This document shows, piece by piece, positions 41,070 to 51,344 of a stretch of DNA of 64,000 nt. The notes beneath the pieces are model-generated. The model saw only the letters and a list, made by a program, of their open reading frames with translations, had not been told where the DNA came from and did not search any database. Numbering within the stretch: the stretch's first letter is position 1; the number at the start of each line of letters is the position of its first letter. Position numbers and translations under genes: made by a program. This DNA comes from Iodobacter ciconiae (GTDB taxonomy: Bacteria > Pseudomonadota > Gammaproteobacteria > Burkholderiales > Chitinibacteraceae): positions 1,178,001 to 1,242,000 of the forward strand of contig NZ_CP034433.1 in NCBI RefSeq assembly GCF_003952345.1, in the 5' to 3' direction.

Positions 41070-41327
41070 TTAAAAAATACTTGTGCCAGCTACGGAAGAG
41101 GCATCGGATGCGGCAGCAATGCTGTTTGGTGTGGAAGCATCGCTGGTATCCGCATGTAAGCTGCTTGGAGCAGATGCATCGGTTATTTTAGCAACACTGG
41201 CAGGCACGGATGCATCATTGGCATCGGCACGTAGGCTTGCAGGAGTAGATGCATCTGTGGTGCTGGCCCAGGCGGCAGTTGCAGCACAGGTTGCGAAAAG
41301 CGTGGCGATCAGTAGATTCTTTTTCAT
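41070..41327 (-). CDS. Exported DAS-repeat peptide
   Basis: 85 aa. Signal peptide ending AATAAWA, then four copies of a 12-13-residue repeat: DASTPASLRADAN, DASVPASVAKIT, DASAPSSLHADTS and DASTPNSIAAAS, ending in DASSVAGTSIF. Each copy has D-A-S-x-P-x-S. No family is recognised. Related to the neighbour at 40443, so probably a local duplication. The nearby sodC gene suggests an envelope-stress setting, but this is only position. Confidence 0.7.
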   Translation of the reverse strand: MKKNLLIATLFATCAATAAWASTTDASTPASLRADANDASVPASVAKITDASAPSSLHADTSDASTPNSIAAASDASSVAGTSIF

Positions 41328-41555
41328 GGTGTATTTCCTTGCATGGGAAAAAGGCAGATGAACAATTTTTTGTTCGCTGTAATCTCTTCAGCAAGTGCCA
41401 TGCCATGTTTGAAATTACTTTATATTCAATGGGTTAGTTATTTTTGTTTTGGGTAGGAGAGGTATATCTGTCGCTGTCAGACGACACAATCGAGTGGGTT
41501 TTTGTAAGTTGTTGATTTATTAAGGTAAAAGGCTGTTGCTAAAACACGACGGGCC

Positions 41556-41632
41556 CTGGCCCTACTTTATTCACTGCAAGGCCAGACCCAGCCAGAGCTG
41601 CTTTAGTTGGTTGTAAAGTGGCTCTGGCTGGG
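41556..41632 (+). ncRNA. Strong tandem hairpins upstream of the repeat peptide; possible structured RNA
   Basis: Hairpin 1 (41556-41585): CTGGCC pairs with GGCCAG. Hairpin 2 (41587-41632): 19 consecutive pairs (CCCAGCCAGAGCTGCTTTA with TAAAGTGGCTCTGGCTGGG) around the loop GTTGGTTG; two of them are G-U only on the plus-strand RNA. No U-tract follows. It lies in a 397-bp gap (41328-41724) between two minus-strand genes. It could be a small RNA, a REP-like element or a 3' stabiliser for sodC. Confidence 0.4.
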
Positions 41633-41724
41633 CATTATCAATTACATAGAGCAGCATGGATTAGAGGCTGCGAAAAAAGTATGCTTAAAGCATGGGTTTT
41701 CTATTTTCCGGCTTTGTGAAGGGC

Positions 41725-42243
41725 TTAATCACGAATAACGCCACAAGCCAATCGCGACCCTCCACCACCCAGCGGGGCAGGATGATCTGAGTGATTATCC
41801 GCACCCAAGTGGATCATCAGGCTGCGCCCTTTTAGATCTGCCGTTTTTAGCCTTGGGGCAAGTACGGGTTGGGTTGTTTTGCCATCATCACCGATGATGA
41901 GCGCAGGTAGGTCGCCAAGGTGGCCGTCACCCCAGGGCGAGCTATGGCGTTTTGTTCCCTGAGGATCGTAGTGTCCGCCTGCTGTTAGGGCGGGAATCAT
42001 TTTTCCATTTTGCTCTTTGGGTGCGCAGCTGGCATTTTCATGCATATGAAAGCCGTGTACGCCGGGAGTTAAGCCTTCAATGGCGGGAGTAAAAACAAGG
42101 CCATAGGCTGATTCTGAAATTACTATCTGGCCTGCCGGCTTGGTATTTCCTTTGTCGTCAACAAGATGCATGGGGACGGTGACATCGGCGTGAGCGATGT
42201 GGGCGCTAAGAGCAAACAGGATGGATAGGCTGATGATTTTCAT
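41725..42243 (-). CDS. sodC: Cu,Zn superoxide dismutase, periplasmic
   Basis: 172 aa from [19 protein letters not shown]. Converts superoxide to H2O2 and O2 in the periplasm. Copper and zinc ligands are visible: [28 protein letters not shown] and the C-terminal [12 protein letters not shown] with the disulfide Cys. The open frame extends upstream but the signal peptide marks the start. H2O2 made here could be removed by the periplasmic catalase 3 kb away. Confidence 0.95.
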   Translation of the reverse strand: MKIISLSILFALSAHIAHADVTVPMHLVDDKGNTKPAGQIVISESAYGLVFTPAIEGLTPGVHGFHMHENASCAPKEQNGKMIPALTAGGHYDPQGTKRHSSPWGDGHLGDLPALIIGDDGKTTQPVLAPRLKTADLKGRSLMIHLGADNHSDHPAPLGGGGSRLACGVIRD

Positions 42244-42461
42244 AGGGTATCCTGGGTAAAATGGGAGTGAATGGCAATAGTGCACTGTATGGTGCTCCGG
42301 GTGAATACGAGTAAACCCAGAGGCGTTTGTTTTTTGTGGTGGAAGATTGGAAGGGGATAAATGGCAAACAGCCATACAAAAAAATCGTAGTGCTGAGGGT
42401 GATTATGATGAAGGAGCAGGCATTGCTCATTTGATTTTGTGATATTTGGAAGTGTAACAAA

Positions 42462-42484
42462 CCTTAGGGCCAGCGGCCCTAAGG
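42462..42484. terminator. Hairpin after trpE
   Basis: Perfect 10-bp stem CCTTAGGGCC/GGCCCTAAGG with loop agc, 8 bp after the trpE stop; a weak T-stretch follows on the minus strand. Confidence 0.65.
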
Positions 42485-42491
42485 TGATAGA

Positions 42492-43961
42492 TCAGGCGTC
42501 CAGGCCATCCTGCACTAACTCGGCCGCACGTAAGACTGCACGTGCTTTGTTTAATGTTTCCTGCCATTCGCTCTCGGGTACCGAGTCAGCCACGATACCT
42601 GCTCCGGCTTGCATATAAAGGACTTTATCTTTTACAACGGCGGTGCGTAGAGCGATGGCCACATCCATATCGCCATTAAAGCCAAGGTAGCCGACGGCAC
42701 CAGAGTAAATGCCACGCTTAACGGGCTCCAGCTCGGCAATGATTTCCATCGCCCGCACTTTGGGCGCCCCCGATACGGTACCGGCAGGGAAGGTGGCTTT
42801 GAGTACGTCGATATTACTCATACCCGGCTTAAGCTTGGCTTCTACGCTGGATACAATATGCATCACGTGTGAATAGCGCTCGATCACCATTTTATCGGTT
42901 ACCGCTACGCTGCCGGTTTGCGCCACGCGGCCCGCATCGTTGCGTCCCAGATCCATCAGCATAATGTGCTCGGCAATTTCTTTGGGGTCAGCCAAAAGCT
43001 CTGCTGCAAGTGCTTCATCTTCAAGGCGGGTTTTGCCGCGTGGCCGTGTGCCGGCAATCGGGCGAACAGTTACCGTATCGTCTTCAAGGCGTACCAGAAT
43101 CTCCGGTGATGCACCCACAATATGAAAGTCACCAAAATGGTAGAAGAACATATAGGGCGATGGGTTCAGGGAGCGCAGCGCTCGGTAAAGTGAGAGTGGT
43201 GACTCTTCAAAAGGCAGGCTCATGCGCTGCGAAAGCACCACCTGCATGATGTCGCCATCAATAATGTAATCTTTTGCTTTAAGAACTGCTGCTTTAAAGG
43301 CTTCTTCGCCAAAGCCCGATGCCATCTGGCTAATACTTGGGGCAGGCCCTTGCAGTGGAATTTTTACAGGCTCGCGTAATGCCATGCGCAGGGTATGGAT
43401 GCGGTCGGCCGCAATCTGGTAAGCATTGGCTTGCTCGGTGCTGGCATACACAACCAGAAACAGCTTACCTGACAGATTATCAACTACTACCAATTCTTCA
43501 GACAATAAAAGCTGGATATCGGGCGCGCCAATTTCATCAGGCTTGTGGGTGTTTGAGAGTTTTTTCTCGATATAGCTAATGGTTTCGTAGCCAAAATAGC
43601 CGACTAAGCCGCCCAGAAAACGTGGCAGCATTTTATTAGCGGGGGCACGGTAGCGCTTTTGAAAGCTTTCAATAAAATCGAGCGGATTACCTTGGTGGGT
43701 TTCAATCACTTCATCATTGCAAATGACTTCGGTACGGTCCCCGAGCACTTTTAATCGGGTACGGGCGGGTAAGCCAATAAAGGAGTAACGACCAAAGCGC
43801 TCGCCTCCCACGACGGATTCTAGAAGATAGGTGTAAGGCTGATTAGCAAGCTTCAGGTACACAGACAATGGGGTATCTAAATCTGCAAACAGTTCAAGCG
43901 CCAGCGGAATACGGTTATAGCCTTGCTCTTTGAGAGTGTTAAATTCGCTAAACGACAACAT
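42492..43961 (-). CDS. trpE: Anthranilate synthase component I
   Basis: Makes anthranilate from chorismate with TrpG in tryptophan synthesis. 489 aa. [55 protein letters not shown] and [10 protein letters not shown] are diagnostic. The N-terminal [18 protein letters not shown] region contains the Trp feedback site (LLES). trpG does not follow. A short leader frame with a Trp codon lies upstream. Confidence 0.97.
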   Translation of the reverse strand: MLSFSEFNTLKEQGYNRIPLALELFADLDTPLSVYLKLANQPYTYLLESVVGGERFGRYSFIGLPARTRLKVLGDRTEVICNDEVIETHQGNPLDFIESFQKRYRAPANKMLPRFLGGLVGYFGYETISYIEKKLSNTHKPDEIGAPDIQLLLSEELVVVDNLSGKLFLVVYASTEQANAYQIAADRIHTLRMALREPVKIPLQGPAPSISQMASGFGEEAFKAAVLKAKDYIIDGDIMQVVLSQRMSLPFEESPLSLYRALRSLNPSPYMFFYHFGDFHIVGASPEILVRLEDDTVTVRPIAGTRPRGKTRLEDEALAAELLADPKEIAEHIMLMDLGRNDAGRVAQTGSVAVTDKMVIERYSHVMHIVSSVEAKLKPGMSNIDVLKATFPAGTVSGAPKVRAMEIIAELEPVKRGIYSGAVGYLGFNGDMDVAIALRTAVVKDKVLYMQAGAGIVADSVPESEWQETLNKARAVLRAAELVQDGLDA

Positions 43962-44521
43962 GGGTGAACTCCAAACTGGGTTTCGGTGACATGACGCAGA
44001 AATTTGTAAGCAAAAGGGCAGGCAGTTGTTTTAAGTTTGACAGGCTACCTGTGCAAATTAGGAGCGACGCCATCGCTGTGTATTGGAGTGAAAGTCCATA
44101 TTGCTCCGTATTCTAAAGGATTTACCCCGATTTTTGCCGATCTTGAGCAAAATGGTCAACCTTATTAAAAAGGCGCGAATTGAGGGGGCGTTGTTGGGGG
44201 AGAATTTACACCACAATATATCTTTTAGCAGGCTGCACGAAAGCTGTTTGGGCTTGTATTTTTGCCTATGGCGATAGAAAAAAGGGGCTGGCACCAGGGC
44301 TTTCCTGATTCCGTGGATGATGTATGGTAGTCGGTACTGGAATAGCCTGACAGGAGGAGAAGCTTACGCAGGGCACTGGGGATCGGAATACCTGCTGCAG
44401 AATTTTGCACAAAAAGGTTAAGCTGATTTCAGAAACAGGCCACAGCGCATCTGTGGCCTAGAAATATCCCGGAGCGAGCGGGGTCTGGCTTGGGGCAGGC
44501 CTGCAGGCGTTAAAAAATGGG
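43962..44521. other. Region between trpE and the ankyrin gene
   Basis: About 560 bp without a convincing gene apart from the short leader frame. A 9-bp perfect hairpin (AGGCCACAG/CTGTGGCCT, 44437-44459) lies at the far end. Confidence 0.4.
44058..44099 (-). promoter_or_regulatory. Putative leader peptide upstream of trpE
   Basis: A 13-codon frame reads MDFHSNTQRWRRS and stops. GGAG lies 4 nt before its ATG. The single Trp codon lies in the loop of a 5-bp hairpin (AGCGA/TCGCT). A second hairpin (ACAGG-TAG-CCTGT) follows, but no U-tract, so a classical attenuator is not proven. Confidence 0.4.
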
Positions 44522-45070
44522 TTATCTGGCGGGGGCCAGGTTCTCTGCCGTATTACCCTGGGCATCTGATATTTTAAGATTAGCACCCTTAGCCACTAAA
44601 GAGTCAAGTACCTCCAGCCGTTGAAATAGGGCTGCGTACATGGCTGCAGTTTGTCCGGCATTATTGCGCTGGTCAGCTTGACAATGTGTGGCAATGAGTT
44701 TTTTTACAATCTTTAACTCACCCTTAAAAATAGCTCCCATCATCGCAGTATTACCACGCAGATCCTGTGCACAAGGATCTGCACCCGCTTTGAGTAATTG
44801 ATCAACAACCTTGCCGTGCCCATGATAGGAAGCAAGTATCAGTGCGGTATAGCCCTGGTTATCACGGACATTCAGATCGTAACGAGCGGCAAGAAACTCT
44901 GCCAATATCGCTTCCTCTCCATTTCTGGCGGCATCCAAAAATATTTTCTTTAGTTTGATGCTGACCGGGATATCCTGTGCTGCGGATGAAGCATTGATAT
45001 TTGTAATTTCTTTTGCCTGAACTAAAGCCAGGCATAAACTGGTTAATAAAGTAATCCAGCATTTATGCAT
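44522..45070 (-). CDS. ankB: Exported ankyrin-repeat protein (AnkB-like)
   Basis: 182 aa. Signal peptide (WITLLTSLCLALVQA) and four ankyrin repeats: NVRDNQGYTALILASYHGH, DLRGNTAMMGAIFKG, RNNAGQTAAMYAALFQ and DAQGNTAENLA. Lies 80 bp downstream of a catalase gene on the same strand. In Pseudomonas aeruginosa an ankyrin protein (AnkB) in the same place is needed for full KatB activity, so the same role is inferred. Confidence 0.85.
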   Translation of the reverse strand: MHKCWITLLTSLCLALVQAKEITNINASSAAQDIPVSIKLKKIFLDAARNGEEAILAEFLAARYDLNVRDNQGYTALILASYHGHGKVVDQLLKAGADPCAQDLRGNTAMMGAIFKGELKIVKKLIATHCQADQRNNAGQTAAMYAALFQRLEVLDSLVAKGANLKISDAQGNTAENLAPAR

Positions 45071-45150
45071 GATGATTTTTCCTTTTGAGAGAGCAAGCTA
45101 AATATTGGGCATGAGCATTTGATGACAATAGATAGCTTGCCTCATCTTGC

Positions 45151-46689
45151 TTAATCGGCCAGTTTATCTGCCATTTCTTTAACTTGCTTTAAATCACCCT
45201 GTGCAATTTTTGATAATCGCGTGCCATAATCAGCATCGGCTTTGTAAAAGTAGGACAATAAAATCATTTTACTTTTCATGTCCGTTTCTGCCAGCTCACC
45301 ACCTAAGCTATTCACCAGATCTGTTTTTTCTTTAGCTGAAAATGAGCGATATAACTCGCCTGTTTGCTTGAAGTTTTGTTCACGCTGAATTTTCGCCTGC
45401 TGGGTAGAGCCATAAAGGGGCGTTGAAACTAAACGTGCGCTGGGCTGGTCGGCTAAATTTTTAAGACGGCTTGGTTGATAGTTAACACTACCCGATGTTT
45501 TTCCAAAATTCATTGCGCCATCTTGATTGAGATTGTTCACAGCGGAATGAGGGCGGTTAATAGGTAATTGGAATCCGTTTACACCAACCCGATACATTTG
45601 AGTATCCGCATAAGCAAACAGACGGCCTTGCAATAAACGGTCTTCTGATGGCTCAATACCGGGCACTAAATTAGAGGGTGATAAAGCGGCTTGTTCTGTT
45701 TCCTGGAACACATTGGCTGGGTTTCGATTCAGTGTCATTGTCCCGACTTTACGCTCAGGGACATTGGGCCAGGCTTTGGTTGCATCAAGAGGATCGAAAT
45801 CAAACTGTGCAAGTTGGCTTGGTTTGAGGACTTGAATGTATAAATCCCATTTTGGAAAATTGCCTTTATTGATCTCTGTAATTAAATCACGGGTCAAATG
45901 GTTGTAATCTTTTCCCTGAACCTGTTCAACTTCTTTTGGGTCAAGATTCTGAATGCCTTGTAAGCTCTTCCAGTGAAACTTCACATAATGAGTTTCACCT
46001 TTAGCATTCACAAATTTATAAGCATGAAGGCCATGACCATCCATTTTGCGATAGCTGGCGGGTGTTCCATTGTTGGAATATAACAATGTTACCGCTTGAA
46101 TAGATTCTGGAATATGAGAGAAAAAATCCATACGCCTTGCATCATTGGGTAGATTTGTTGAAGGATCCACCTTGGCTGCATGGACCAGATCAGGGAACTT
46201 CATTGCGTCACGGATAAAAAACACCGGGAAATTAAGCCCTACCAGATCCCAGTTTCCGTCTGTTGTATAAAATTTAGTGGCGAAGCCGTGTGGGTCGCGG
46301 GATGTTTCCGGGGAATGGGTGCCACCGACTACCGATGAAAAACGAACAAAAGTAGGTGTGGTTTTACCTTTATTGAAAACAGCTGCTTTGGTCAGGTAGG
46401 AAATATCTTCCAAAGCGGTAAATTCGCCATAAGCTCCTGTTCCACGAGCATGAACAACTCGTTCTGGCACTTTCTCTCTGGTGAAACGCTGTAGTTTTTG
46501 TAAAAGCTGTATATCTTGCAGCAATGTTGGCCCATTAGGCCCTGCTGTTTGTGAATTCTGGTTGTCTCCTACGGGGGCACCGTTATCAAGAGTTAGCGTT
46601 TCTGCAAATGCTGTCTGAATCAATATACAAGACAACCCTAGTGCCGTAATTGATTTGGCTGATTTGTAATAGTGATTATTTTTTAACAT
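45151..46689 (-). CDS. katB: Periplasmic monofunctional catalase
   Basis: 512 aa haem catalase. N-terminal signal peptide (ALGLSCILIQTAFA). Catalytic His in PERVVHARGTGAYGEF, Asn in the NFPVFFIRDAMKFPD region, and the proximal Tyr in RLFAYADTQMYRVG. Small-subunit clade with a GLHAYKFVNAKGE segment. Leads the operon with the ankyrin gene. A long AT-rich region upstream could hold regulatory sites such as OxyR's, but none was identified. Confidence 0.95.
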   Translation of the reverse strand: MLKNNHYYKSAKSITALGLSCILIQTAFAETLTLDNGAPVGDNQNSQTAGPNGPTLLQDIQLLQKLQRFTREKVPERVVHARGTGAYGEFTALEDISYLTKAAVFNKGKTTPTFVRFSSVVGGTHSPETSRDPHGFATKFYTTDGNWDLVGLNFPVFFIRDAMKFPDLVHAAKVDPSTNLPNDARRMDFFSHIPESIQAVTLLYSNNGTPASYRKMDGHGLHAYKFVNAKGETHYVKFHWKSLQGIQNLDPKEVEQVQGKDYNHLTRDLITEINKGNFPKWDLYIQVLKPSQLAQFDFDPLDATKAWPNVPERKVGTMTLNRNPANVFQETEQAALSPSNLVPGIEPSEDRLLQGRLFAYADTQMYRVGVNGFQLPINRPHSAVNNLNQDGAMNFGKTSGSVNYQPSRLKNLADQPSARLVSTPLYGSTQQAKIQREQNFKQTGELYRSFSAKEKTDLVNSLGGELAETDMKSKMILLSYFYKADADYGTRLSKIAQGDLKQVKEMADKLAD

Positions 46690-47681
46690 AAGAATATTCC
46701 TTATCAGTGTTTTAATGTAAGTGCTTTTATATGATTAATTTTATTTAACACTTGCAAGAAACTTATCATTGGAAAGTTGAAATTAACAATTGTTTTTATT
46801 AAACACCACGATTGATTTTAAATATCGCAAAATGCTGATTTGTGTAAAAATTTACAATCAGGTTATTTTTTAATTGAATGGCATTTTTTATTTTTAATAA
46901 GATGGATATTTCAACCTACTCCTTGTTTTTATTGTCATGAGTATTGACTGCCGGAAATAGGTAGTTTCTCTATAAAGCCGGTTTGTTTGTAAGTGAAATA
47001 ATTTGTAGCTTTTTAGATGTTTTTATGTAAAGGATATGGCCAATGTCACTTACCTATATATCTTGTTTTATAATGAGTACAAGAAAGAATCTACGGCAGA
47101 GCCTTTTAAATGCCCGGCTTACAAAATGGACACATCAGAAGCCTGTTTGTGTGCTGGGTGATATTGAGGGGGCTGGAGGGTTATGGATGAAAGAAATAGG
47201 TGTAAAAAACTGATTCTGGTTCTTGAAAGGGCTTGATTGCTCTCCTTGGTTATGCTTTGCACGTGATTGCCCGAAATCAGATATATTTTGTAGGCGTTGT
47301 TAAAAAAATAAATTTTTCAAAACAGCGAATTCTTATGTACCCTGGAAAGGGTGTTCTGGCTTAGAATCTGGGCTCTTATAAAAAGATTAAATATGTTTTA
47401 CTCGTGATGCCAAAATTTGCTGCCCGTGGTGCTGCTATCGCTGATATTCGTGTTGCTTCAGCTCTGGTTGAGTAAAGGAGCGCCAGTATCGCTATGGTAC
47501 AGCAGGTGGGTACGCCAATGATGTCATCGTGCATTCTACTGCTTGGGCAGATCAGTTACAGCCGCTGATTGAAACGGCAAAGAAAATTATTATAAGGTTT
47601 TACTTGCATTAATTAACATGCTGCTGCATTACATAGGCCCCGTTTTGATGGGGCTTATTGCTATTTGATTTGGGAGTTGCG
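46690..47681. other. Long gap with possible decayed coding remnants
   Basis: About 990 bp. The first 350 bp are AT-rich katB promoter DNA. A 56-codon frame at 47043-47213 has no recognisable family. From about 47400 short frames read like protein (MPKFAARGAAIADIRVASAL, then in another frame YGTAGGYANDVIVHSTAWAD and QPLIETAKKI) up to a TAA near 47613, suggesting a gene eroded by frameshifts. It could not be identified. Confidence 0.4.
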
Positions 47682-48572
47682 ATGTTCGATCGGCTTAAGC
47701 AATCAAGTTCTTTTTGGATGATTCTGGCTTGTTTCTGTTTTGGGATTATGGGCGTTTTTGTTAAATTAGGCAGCAAGCAGTTTTCAATTTCTGAGTTGGT
47801 TTTTTATCGCTGTATTGCGGGTTTGATTGGTATTTTCTTTGCGGTTCTATTGCAGGGCAAAACATTAAAAGTGAGTTTTCCTGTTTTTAAGTTACATATG
47901 ACGCGCTGTGCTGCCGGATTTATTGCGTTGCTGCTGTATTTTTATGCAATTGTTCATCTGGCTTTGCCTACTGCAGTTACGCTAAGTTATACATCGCCTT
48001 TGTTTCTGACTCTGATTAGTATTTTTTATTTAAAAAATAATCCGCGGCCCGGTCAGGTGGCGGCTATTCTTATTGGTTTTGTCGGCGTGGTTATTTTATT
48101 AAAACCAACTTTGGAAAGCTCACAATGGCTGGCAGGTTTAATGGGGCTGGGTTCGGGGCTTTTATCCGGAGTGGCTTATTTTAATGTGAATAAATTAGGC
48201 CAGGCAGGGGAGCCTGAATGGCGTACTGTTTTTTATTTTTCTCTGGTGTCAACGCTGGGGGCTGCCCTGTTAATGGCTTTACAAGACGCGCCTCTGACCA
48301 TGTTAAATTTTAATAACCTCTGGATTGTTGTAGGTTTGGGTGTTTCGGCAACCATTGCACAATTGGGAATGACCCGTGCCTATAGCAGGGGTAAAACGCT
48401 GGCAGTGGCCAGCCTTGCTTATTTAACGGTGCTTTTTGCTACTTTATTTGCGGCATTGCTTTGGGATGAGCAGCTGAGCTGGCCAAGCTATATTGCGATG
48501 TCCCTGATTGCGGCATGCGGCATCTTGTCGAGTGCTTTGAAAAAATCGGATTATAAAAACGCTTCAGGCTGA
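47682..48572 (+). CDS. DMT-superfamily (EamA) transporter
   Basis: 296 aa from MFDRLKQ, preceded by GGGAG. About ten membrane helices in two EamA repeats; FWMILACFCFGIMGVFVKLG begins the first and SGLLSGVAYFNVNKLGQ the second. Inner-membrane exporter of unknown small molecules. It stands in front of surE. Confidence 0.88.
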   Translation: MFDRLKQSSSFWMILACFCFGIMGVFVKLGSKQFSISELVFYRCIAGLIGIFFAVLLQGKTLKVSFPVFKLHMTRCAAGFIALLLYFYAIVHLALPTAVTLSYTSPLFLTLISIFYLKNNPRPGQVAAILIGFVGVVILLKPTLESSQWLAGLMGLGSGLLSGVAYFNVNKLGQAGEPEWRTVFYFSLVSTLGAALLMALQDAPLTMLNFNNLWIVVGLGVSATIAQLGMTRAYSRGKTLAVASLAYLTVLFATLFAALLWDEQLSWPSYIAMSLIAACGILSSALKKSDYKNASG

Positions 48573-48853
48573 TTTTGAGCATGGCCGGGAGTTTTGAATC
48601 ACCGGTGGTCGAGAAGGTATAACCTTTTACAGAAAAAAACGGGGCGTGACGGGCTTTCCCTGCGTACTCTGTAGTTTGTTTTTCTTGATATCGTTCAAGG
48701 TTCGGCTTATCTGGCTGATAAAGCTGAAGGATCTTACTCATCAGGCGCTAAAAAAAAGTGTTAGGCTCTGATGCTAATTGCATCTAGCGTCGATGGCACT
48801 TTGTAATTTGGTGGTGACAGCTGTGATGATGTGCTGAGTTTAAGGAGAAATTG

Positions 48854-49597
48854 ATGCAATTTTTGCTGTCAAATGATGATGGTTATTTTGCTCCGGGTAT
48901 TGTGGCTTTAGCAGAAGCGTTGCGGGAAGAGGGCGAGGTGATTGTCTGTGCGCCGGAGCGGGATCGCAGTGGTGCAAGTAATTCACTGACTCTTGATCGT
49001 CCGCTGAATGTACGTAAGGCACCCAGTGGTTTTTTGTATGTAAATGGTACACCAACCGATTGTGTGCACCTGGCAGCAACAGGCTTGATGGATCGTTTGC
49101 CGGATATGGTTGTTTCAGGGATTAATCATGGCGCCAATATGGGCGATGATACGATTTATTCCGGCACGGTTGCAGCGGCGACAGAAGGGCATTTGCTTGG
49201 CGTTCCCGCGATGGCTATTTCTCTGGCTTCACGTAATCCCCAGCATTTTGCCAGTGCGGCCCGGGTCGCCAGGGATCTGGTTCAGCGATTTATTCGTCAG
49301 CCTTTTGCCTCGCCGGTTTTGCTTAATGTGAACGTACCTGATTTGCCTTACGCAGAGATAAAAGGGGTGTTAATGACACGTTTGGGGCGTCGACATAAAT
49401 CTTCCGGCGTGATTCAATCGCAAAATCCACGCGGTGAAGACATCTGGTGGGTGGGACCTGTAGGGGAAGTCTCCCATGCCGGTGAAGGAACTGATTTTCA
49501 TGCTGTGGCTCATGGCTATGTGTCGGTAACCCCGCTATCGGTTGATTTAACCGCTAAATCTCAACTTGATCTTGTCTCAACATGGCTATCCGATTAA
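48854..49597 (+). CDS. surE: 5'/3'-nucleotidase, survival protein SurE
   Basis: 247 aa; AAGGAG lies 8 nt before the ATG. Metal-dependent nucleotidase: [13 protein letters not shown] at the start, [27 protein letters not shown] and [22 protein letters not shown]. Overlaps pcm by 16 bp; first gene of the classical surE-pcm-nlpD-rpoS stationary-phase group. Confidence 0.96.
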   Translation: MQFLLSNDDGYFAPGIVALAEALREEGEVIVCAPERDRSGASNSLTLDRPLNVRKAPSGFLYVNGTPTDCVHLAATGLMDRLPDMVVSGINHGANMGDDTIYSGTVAAATEGHLLGVPAMAISLASRNPQHFASAARVARDLVQRFIRQPFASPVLLNVNVPDLPYAEIKGVLMTRLGRRHKSSGVIQSQNPRGEDIWWVGPVGEVSHAGEGTDFHAVAHGYVSVTPLSVDLTAKSQLDLVSTWLSD

Positions 49598-50253
49598 ATA
49601 TTGCCGCCTTGGGCGGTGCAGGTATGACGTCTGCAAGAACACGGTCGCGGCTGGTAGAGCGTCTGAAAACACAGGGTATTTGTCACGCGGGTGTGCTGGC
49701 CGCCATGGCGGAGGTGCCGCGCCATGGTTTTATAGATGAAGCGCTGGCGCATAAGGCGTATGACGATGTGTCTTTGCCTATCGGTTTTGGCCAGACTATC
49801 TCGCAGCCTTATATCGTTGCAAGAATGACTGAGCTCGCGATGGGCGCCACCCAGCACGAAAAAGTGCTGGAGATTGGTACAGGCTGTGGTTATCAAACCA
49901 CGGTGCTGGCGCTGCTGTTCAAGACAGTTTATTCGGTTGAGCGGATTGGTGGCCTGTACAAGGCCACAAGGGAGCGCCTGAATGTGCTGGGTGTACATAA
50001 TGCGCGGCTACGTCACGCAGATGGAAGTAAAGGGCTTGCGGAAGCAGCGCCTTACGACGTCATTATTATTACGGCAGCCGCTCCCATTTTGCCGGAAGAT
50101 ATGCTCCCGCAGCTCAAAGAGGGCGGGCGCTTAATTTTTCCTGTGGGAGACGCCGAACAGGAGCTACATCAAATAGAACGTACGTCTGAAGGTTTTATTG
50201 AAACGCGCCTGGAGAAAGTAAATTTTGTGCCGCTTTTGCCAGGTGTTGCGTAG
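49582..50253 (+). CDS. pcm: Protein-L-isoaspartate O-methyltransferase
   Basis: Repairs isoaspartate in aged proteins with S-adenosylmethionine. About 209-223 aa; two starts are possible, the ATG overlapping surE or the ATG of [10 protein letters not shown] at 49624. [33 protein letters not shown] and [16 protein letters not shown] are diagnostic. Confidence 0.95.
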   Translation: MAIRLNIAALGGAGMTSARTRSRLVERLKTQGICHAGVLAAMAEVPRHGFIDEALAHKAYDDVSLPIGFGQTISQPYIVARMTELAMGATQHEKVLEIGTGCGYQTTVLALLFKTVYSVERIGGLYKATRERLNVLGVHNARLRHADGSKGLAEAAPYDVIIITAAAPILPEDMLPQLKEGGRLIFPVGDAEQELHQIERTSEGFIETRLEKVNFVPLLPGVA

Positions 50254-50336
50254 ATTGTTTTGTCAGGTAATTGTGAGGGGCTTTGTGTCCCGTGTTTAGA
50301 TTGCCTCATTTATATTGTGAGTAAGGAGATAAATCT

Positions 50337-51344
50337 GTGAATTGGCAACGTTTGTGTGCCCCTGCGGCTTTGATGCTAGGTGCTTGCGCCAGCCAGCCAA
50401 CTCCCCCTGCACCGATCGTCGATCGCAGTGTTCAGGTGGTAACTCCGCCAGTGTCGGTTACTCGTGTTAACCCCGTACCAGCATCTGGTGCTGATCCGCG
50501 CCCTGCAACTTATATTGTCAAAAAAGGGGACACTCTGTATCGGGTGGCCCTGGATCATGGCCTGGCCTATCGTGATTTAGCTGCATGGAATAATCTGAGT
50601 GATGTTAATGGGATCAAGGTAGATCAAACCTTACGCCTTACTCCGCCTGATGGCGTGGTTGAAATTCGCCCGCTAAAAACAGATGAATTGCAAAAAACAG
50701 ACACTAAATCAGAAGTTAAACAAGAGATTAAAAACTACCCGAAAGTTGTAAAAGTCCCCTATGGTGCCCAGTCTGCAAGCGCTGTGGCCGCCCTTTCCGA
50801 AGGGCCTGTTGTTGTGCCAAGATCACAATCTGACAACGTAAAACCGCCGTCTGTCACCGCTTCTAGTGGTTCTTTCGCCCGTGTTGCATCAGATGTGCGC
50901 GCTGTTTCTGTAGCAAAAACAACGGATAAACCAAGTATTAATGCCTCATCTGTACAAAATAACAGCGATGAAAAACCAGGAGATTGGGTTTGGCCGACAG
51001 TAGGTAAAACGGTGAAAGCTTTCTCGGAAGAAAATCGTGGTGTTGATATCTCGGGAAAAATAGGCCAGTCTGTAATTGCATCAGCTAACGGTAAGGTTGT
51101 TTACGCCGGAGCTGGTTTACGTGGCTATGGAAAGATGATTATTCTTAAACATAACCAGGAGTTTCTGACCGCGTACGCGAATAATAGTAAACTAATTGTA
51201 AAGGAGGGTGGTGAGGTAAGAAAGGGAGAGAAAATTGCTGAGATGGGAAATAGCGATAGTGATCAGGTCAAACTGCACTTTGAAATGCGCAGATTTGGGA
51301 AGCCGGTAGACCCTGCGAAATACATCCAAGCGGAAAAAAAATGA
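50337..51344 (+). CDS. nlpD: NlpD-like lipoprotein, LysM and degenerate LytM domains
   Basis: 335 aa from a GTG; a GGAG site precedes it. Lipobox LGAC near residue 17. LysM domain (YIVKKGDTLYRVALDHGL, about 60-105), a variable linker, and a LytM/M23 domain (about 225-333). The catalytic residues are altered (YANNS where active enzymes have YAH), as in NlpD of E. coli, which activates amidases rather than cutting peptidoglycan. It overlaps rpoS by 4 bp (ATGA). Confidence 0.92.
   Translation: MNWQRLCAPAALMLGACASQPTPPAPIVDRSVQVVTPPVSVTRVNPVPASGADPRPATYIVKKGDTLYRVALDHGLAYRDLAAWNNLSDVNGIKVDQTLRLTPPDGVVEIRPLKTDELQKTDTKSEVKQEIKNYPKVVKVPYGAQSASAVAALSEGPVVVPRSQSDNVKPPSVTASSGSFARVASDVRAVSVAKTTDKPSINASSVQNNSDEKPGDWVWPTVGKTVKAFSEENRGVDISGKIGQSVIASANGKVVYAGAGLRGYGKMIILKHNQEFLTAYANNSKLIVKEGGEVRKGEKIAEMGNSDSDQVKLHFEMRRFGKPVDPAKYIQAEKK

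Noticed and set aside
48439..48741. 100-residue minus-strand frame
   Set aside because: It overlaps the end of the DMT transporter gene and has no recognisable protein pattern.
50337..51344. NlpD as an active peptidoglycan hydrolase
   Set aside because: The LytM metal and catalytic residues are altered (YANNS instead of YAH), as in known non-catalytic NlpD.
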